A stretch of DNA of 64,000 nucleotides from Levilactobacillus zymae DSM 19395 (GTDB lineage Bacteria > Bacillota > Bacilli > Lactobacillales > Lactobacillaceae): NCBI RefSeq assembly GCF_001434115.1, contig NZ_AZDW01000032.1:103741-167740 (forward strand). The letters are read 5' to 3'. The position numbers were made by a program, and so were the translations under genes. The notes beneath the pieces are model-generated. The model was not told the origin of the DNA and made no database searches. It worked only from the letters and a program-made list of their open reading frames with translations. Below, piece after piece: positions 60,999 through 64,000 of this stretch (positions are counted from its first letter, which is position 1; each line of letters begins with the position of its first letter).

Positions 60999-62555
60999 TT
61001 GGCAAACGTTGATCTGTCTAAATTCGACAAAATCATCGTCTTAGACTTCGGGAGTCAGTACAATCAACTGATTACCCGCCGGATCCGGGACTTAGGCGTT
61101 TACTCCGAGCTCAAAGCGCACACTATGAGTGCCGCGGAGATCAAAGCTTGGGGACCTAAGGGGATCATCTTTTCCGGAGGACCAAATAGTGTCTACGATG
61201 ACGACGCTTTAGAGGTCGATCCAGAAATCTTTAACCTGGGGATTCCGATTTTAGGAATCTGCTACGGGATGCAGCTGATGGCCCACAACTTACCAGGAGG
61301 CAAGGTCGAATCCGCCGATAACCGTGAATACGGTCGCGCAGACATCCAAGTGTTGTCTGACGAGGCTCGGTTATTCAAGGATACGCCCAAGACCCAAACG
61401 GTTTGGATGAGCCACGGGGACTTAGTCACTCAGGTGCCGGACGGGTTCGACCGCGTGGCCACGAGTGAAAACTGCCCGATTTCGGCCATGCAAAACGTGG
61501 ACCGTCAATTCTACGGGATTCAGTTCCACGCGGAAGTGCGTAACACGGAATATGGGAACCAGATTCTGAAGCACTTTGCGTTCGATGTTTGTGGCGCGCA
61601 AGCTAACTGGTCGATGAACGACTTCATCGACTTACAGATCGAACAGATCCGTAAGACCGTCGGCAACAAGCGCGTCCTGCTGGGCTTATCCGGCGGGGTG
61701 GACTCTTCCGTGGTCGGCGTGCTGCTGCACAAGGCCATTGGCAACCAACTGACTAGTATCTTCGTCGACCACGGCTTGCTCCGTAAAGGGGAAGCCAAAC
61801 AGGTGATGGACAGTCTGGAAGGTAAATTTGGGTTGAACATCGTCAAGGTGGACGCCCAAGACCGCTTCTTGAAGAAGTTGGCTGGCGTGACGGAACCGGA
61901 AAAGAAACGGAAGATCATCGGTAACGAGTTCATTCAGGTCTTTAACGACGAAGCACAAAAGCTCGACGGCATCGACTTTCTGGCCCAAGGCACGTTGTAT
62001 ACCGACGTGATCGAAAGTGGGACGGATACGGCGCAGACCATTAAGTCCCACCATAACGTGGGCGGGTTGCCGGAAGACATGCACTTCCAGCTGATCGAAC
62101 CACTGCGGTCGCTGTTCAAGGATGAAGCCCGTGATTTGGGTGAGAAGTTGGGGATGCCGAGCGACTTAGTCTGGCGGCAACCGTTCCCTGGCCCTGGTTT
62201 GGGGATTCGGGTATTGGGTGAAATCACCCCCGAAAAGCTCCAAATCGTGCGGGACAGTGATTTAATCTTACGCGAAGAAATTAAAAAGGCCGGCTTGGAC
62301 CGCGATATTTGGCAATACTTTACCGTGCTGCCCAACATCAAGTCCGTCGGTGTGATGGGTGACGGCCGGACCTACGACTATGCTGTCGGTATCCGGGCCG
62401 TAACGTCGATCGATGGGATGACGGCGGACTTTGCGCACATTCCGTGGGACGTCTTGCAAGAGATTTCCGTACGGATCGTTAACGAAGTCAAGCACGTGAA
62501 CCGTATCCTGTACGATGTCACGAGTAAGCCGCCTTCGACGATTGAGTGGGAATAA
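60999..62555 (+). CDS. guaA: GMP synthase (glutamine-hydrolysing)
   Basis: The 518-residue protein has an N-terminal glutamine amidotransferase domain with GICYGMQL (catalytic Cys) and the closing His-x-Glu in FHAEV, then the ATP pyrophosphatase domain with [12 protein letters not shown], and a C-terminal dimerisation domain ending KPPSTIEWE. It makes GMP from XMP in purine synthesis. AAAGGG fits a TTG start at 60999 ([20 protein letters not shown]); a GTG at 60990 lies within the ribosome binding site. Confidence 0.96.
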   Translation: MANVDLSKFDKIIVLDFGSQYNQLITRRIRDLGVYSELKAHTMSAAEIKAWGPKGIIFSGGPNSVYDDDALEVDPEIFNLGIPILGICYGMQLMAHNLPGGKVESADNREYGRADIQVLSDEARLFKDTPKTQTVWMSHGDLVTQVPDGFDRVATSENCPISAMQNVDRQFYGIQFHAEVRNTEYGNQILKHFAFDVCGAQANWSMNDFIDLQIEQIRKTVGNKRVLLGLSGGVDSSVVGVLLHKAIGNQLTSIFVDHGLLRKGEAKQVMDSLEGKFGLNIVKVDAQDRFLKKLAGVTEPEKKRKIIGNEFIQVFNDEAQKLDGIDFLAQGTLYTDVIESGTDTAQTIKSHHNVGGLPEDMHFQLIEPLRSLFKDEARDLGEKLGMPSDLVWRQPFPGPGLGIRVLGEITPEKLQIVRDSDLILREEIKKAGLDRDIWQYFTVLPNIKSVGVMGDGRTYDYAVGIRAVTSIDGMTADFAHIPWDVLQEISVRIVNEVKHVNRILYDVTSKPPSTIEWE

Positions 62556-62575
62556 GCTTCCTGCTCGGTAAATCT

Positions 62576-62615
62576 AAAGGAGTCACGTTGAGTTAATCAG
62601 CGTGGCTCCTTTTTT
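62576..62615. terminator. Bidirectional terminator
   Basis: AAAGGAG.CACG pairs with CGTG.CTCCTTT and a T run follows. It ends guaA and the convergent DUF805 gene. Confidence 0.88.
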
Positions 62616-62621
62616 ATGGTG

Positions 62622-63155
62622 CTAGGCAACGTAGCGGTTACCAAATTGCTTTGATGGCTGAATACAGAAGAACAGGAGAACCAGGGTGCCTACCAGAGGA
62701 ATCAGGTGGAGAACCAGATGAGTGCCACTTAGCCCGATATCGTGGAGTCGGCGGGCCTCAGCCGTTAGGCCAGCGATGAGGAAGAAGGCGAGATAAATGA
62801 CGAGGATGATCAGTACCCAGCCGACGTAACTATCACCGCTTTCTAGTTCCAGTTTTTCGTTAAGGCCGAAAAGTAGGGCGAAGACAATGCCGCTCAGCGA
62901 ATGAATAGTTAGCACGTAAAGTTTTGACCACCAAAAGTCAGCGCGTCCCAGTCGTTTGTTGAGCTTAAAGCTGTCTCGGAAGTAAAGTAATCCGGAGTCT
63001 AGCAACTCCGGATGAGCCGTTTCGTTGTATGGGACATCAGTAGGTGGCAGAGTAGCGGCGTCTAAGGATTGACCGGCACTACAAAATGAGCAAAAGCGGG
63101 CCATTTTGGGGACCGGATGACCACAGCGATGACAAAATTTAGTAGAGGTTTCCAA
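62622..63155 (-). CDS. Zinc-ribbon DUF805 membrane protein
   Basis: The 177-residue protein has an N-terminal zinc ribbon (FCHRCGHPVP ... FCSFCSAG, four Cys), a linker of about 30 residues, and a DUF805 domain with four membrane helices. DUF805 marks are RLGRADFWW and ARRLHDIGLSG. Its function is unknown; DUF805 proteins are small inner-membrane proteins found widely. A weak AAGGAGTG precedes the ATG. Confidence 0.85.
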   Translation of the reverse strand: METSTKFCHRCGHPVPKMARFCSFCSAGQSLDAATLPPTDVPYNETAHPELLDSGLLYFRDSFKLNKRLGRADFWWSKLYVLTIHSLSGIVFALLFGLNEKLELESGDSYVGWVLIILVIYLAFFLIAGLTAEARRLHDIGLSGTHLVLHLIPLVGTLVLLFFCIQPSKQFGNRYVA

Positions 63156-63366
63156 AGTGAGTTCACTCCTTTTAGTGATGTTGATGGGACAAGGTAACTA
63201 TCCGCGAACTTGGGCCAAAAATTCTAGGAAATGGAAAAAAGAAATATTAAGAATATTATAAAACGTTATTGGTGTTTACCATATTTTATAGACAATGTAT
63301 TGGTGATAACTTATTATATGCATAATTAAAATAACGCATAGCCAACCAAGAAAGGTGGATTCCGCC
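63156..63366. other. AT-rich gene-free stretch
   Basis: The 211 bases between the divergent DUF805 and metalloprotease genes are the most AT-rich in this part of the window. They should hold both promoters. I see no clear -35/-10 pair that stands out from the AT background. Confidence 0.5.
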
Positions 63367-63936
63367 ATGTTAACCCAACGTTTGCGTCCCCTCATGCAAC
63401 TGATCAGTCTCTTAACAGCAACCTTGTTACTGTTATGGACGTTTCCCCTCACGGTAACGGCCGCTGCTGTGATTCCGACGCCGCACTGGGGGAGTTGGGA
63501 AACCAAGACGATCACCTATCATTATGCCGGATCGTCGGCGTACTACCGCAAGGTTTGGCAAAACGCGGCGCGACAATGGAATCAGACGGGAACGGTCCGC
63601 CTTAAGTCGGTGAAGACGGCGCAAAGGGCGCACGTCGTCGTTCGGGTGAATACGAAAAAGACGGGCTACACCGGACTGACGCATTCGCGGTACCACGCCC
63701 AACGACCGGTCCATAAGATTGTGGGGGCCAAGGCCAGCCTGAATCACAAGATTTTGGCGAAACATCGCTATACACAAAAGCAACGAGCAAACGTGGCGGC
63801 GCACGAGTTTGGCCACGTTCTAGGATTGGGACACTCTAAGTGCAAAAAGAGTGTGATGCACGCAACGAACCGGTATGCCGTGGTCAACCGCCAAGATCGG
63901 TTAGCCATTAAACGGGCGTATCGCAAACGACGATAA
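63367..63936 (+). CDS. Secreted matrixin-like zinc metalloprotease
   Basis: The 189-residue protein has a signal peptide (PLMQLISLLTATLLLLWTFPLTVTAAA) and a metzincin catalytic core: AAHEFGHVLGLGHS, the HExxHxxGxxH zinc site, and a Met-turn in KSVMH. RQWNQTG in the first third is typical of matrixins. The domain is minimal and very basic. Such proteins in lactobacilli are of unknown target. AAAGGTGG eight bases before the ATG at 63367 fixes the start; a GTG at 63355 in frame overlaps it. Confidence 0.88.
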   Translation: MLTQRLRPLMQLISLLTATLLLLWTFPLTVTAAAVIPTPHWGSWETKTITYHYAGSSAYYRKVWQNAARQWNQTGTVRLKSVKTAQRAHVVVRVNTKKTGYTGLTHSRYHAQRPVHKIVGAKASLNHKILAKHRYTQKQRANVAAHEFGHVLGLGHSKCKKSVMHATNRYAVVNRQDRLAIKRAYRKRR

Positions 63937-63949
63937 TCAAACAGACGAG

Positions 63950-63966
63950 TTTGGGACATAACTCGA
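63950..63966. repeat. Small hairpin GAGTT-TGGGACA-TAACTC
   Basis: GAGTT and AACTC pair around a loop containing TGGGACA. The motif lies just after the metalloprotease gene at the window edge. Similar hairpins recur in lactobacillus genomes as I recall, but only one copy was noticed here. Confidence 0.35.
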
Positions 63967-64000
63967 ATTCTATAAGAAAACAGGAAGGAAATTCTCGATT

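Noticed and set aside
1..64000. CRISPR arrays, insertion sequences, prophage or conjugative genes
   Set aside because: No regularly spaced repeats, transposases, integrases or phage structural genes were seen on either strand.

Overview
The window looks like chromosomal DNA of a lactic acid bacterium of the family Lactobacillaceae with fairly high GC content, perhaps Levilactobacillus or a relative; the genus cannot be fixed from the sequence alone. Supporting genes are PepX, a prolyl aminopeptidase, a malolactic enzyme with its LysR regulator, an oligopeptide (Opp) transporter with several OppA copies, a bile-salt-hydrolase-like enzyme and a HelD motor. I saw no rRNA, tRNA, CRISPR array, insertion sequence or prophage.

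Layout. 1-7.7 kb: envelope and housekeeping genes (partial MMPL exporter, choloylglycine-hydrolase-family enzyme, YdcF-like protein, glucosaminidase, serine hydrolase, TerC protein, hydroxyisobutyrate-dehydrogenase-like enzyme). 7.7-8.0 kb: no gene, but a strongly folded element. 8.0-11.0 kb: a TrpXYZ-type ABC operon on the minus strand behind a long leader that appears to hold a 15-codon Trp-containing peptide, competing helices and a terminator. 11.1-18.0 kb: DegV, CPBP protease, VOC protein, an ABC-F ATPase with its own leader hairpin, three tandem L,D-transpeptidases and a sugar acetyltransferase. 18.0-23.0 kb: proline-specific peptidases PepI and PepX and an amino acid permease. 23.3-31.2 kb: Nudix/guanylate-kinase-like pair, Fur regulator, a low-complexity secreted protein with a membrane protein, a glutamine-type ABC operon and HflX. 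31.3-43.0 kb: four tandem oppA paralogues, each with its own promoter, then oppBCDF. 43.1-46.9 kb: two small genes and mleR/malolactic enzyme.

47.2-54.1 kb is the most interesting region: a tight five-gene operon encoding an aldehyde dehydrogenase, a YihO-like GPH symporter, a short transaldolase, an L-fucose-isomerase-fold enzyme and a GH31 enzyme that carries the full sulfoquinovosidase signature. Together they form a plausible transaldolase-type sulfoglycolysis (sulfo-TAL) pathway: uptake of sulfoquinovose or its glycosides, hydrolysis, isomerisation to sulfofructose, transfer of the C3 unit to glyceraldehyde-3-phosphate giving fructose-6-phosphate, and oxidation of sulfolactaldehyde. No dedicated regulator, sulfonate exporter or sulfolactaldehyde reductase lies beside it.

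54.2-64 kb: histidine phosphatase, CPA2 antiporter, HelD, pantothenate kinase, a GNAT-like protein, GMP synthase, a zinc-ribbon DUF805 protein and a secreted matrixin-like metalloprotease. Start codons were chosen by ribosome binding site spacing and family length; where a longer open frame exists this is stated.
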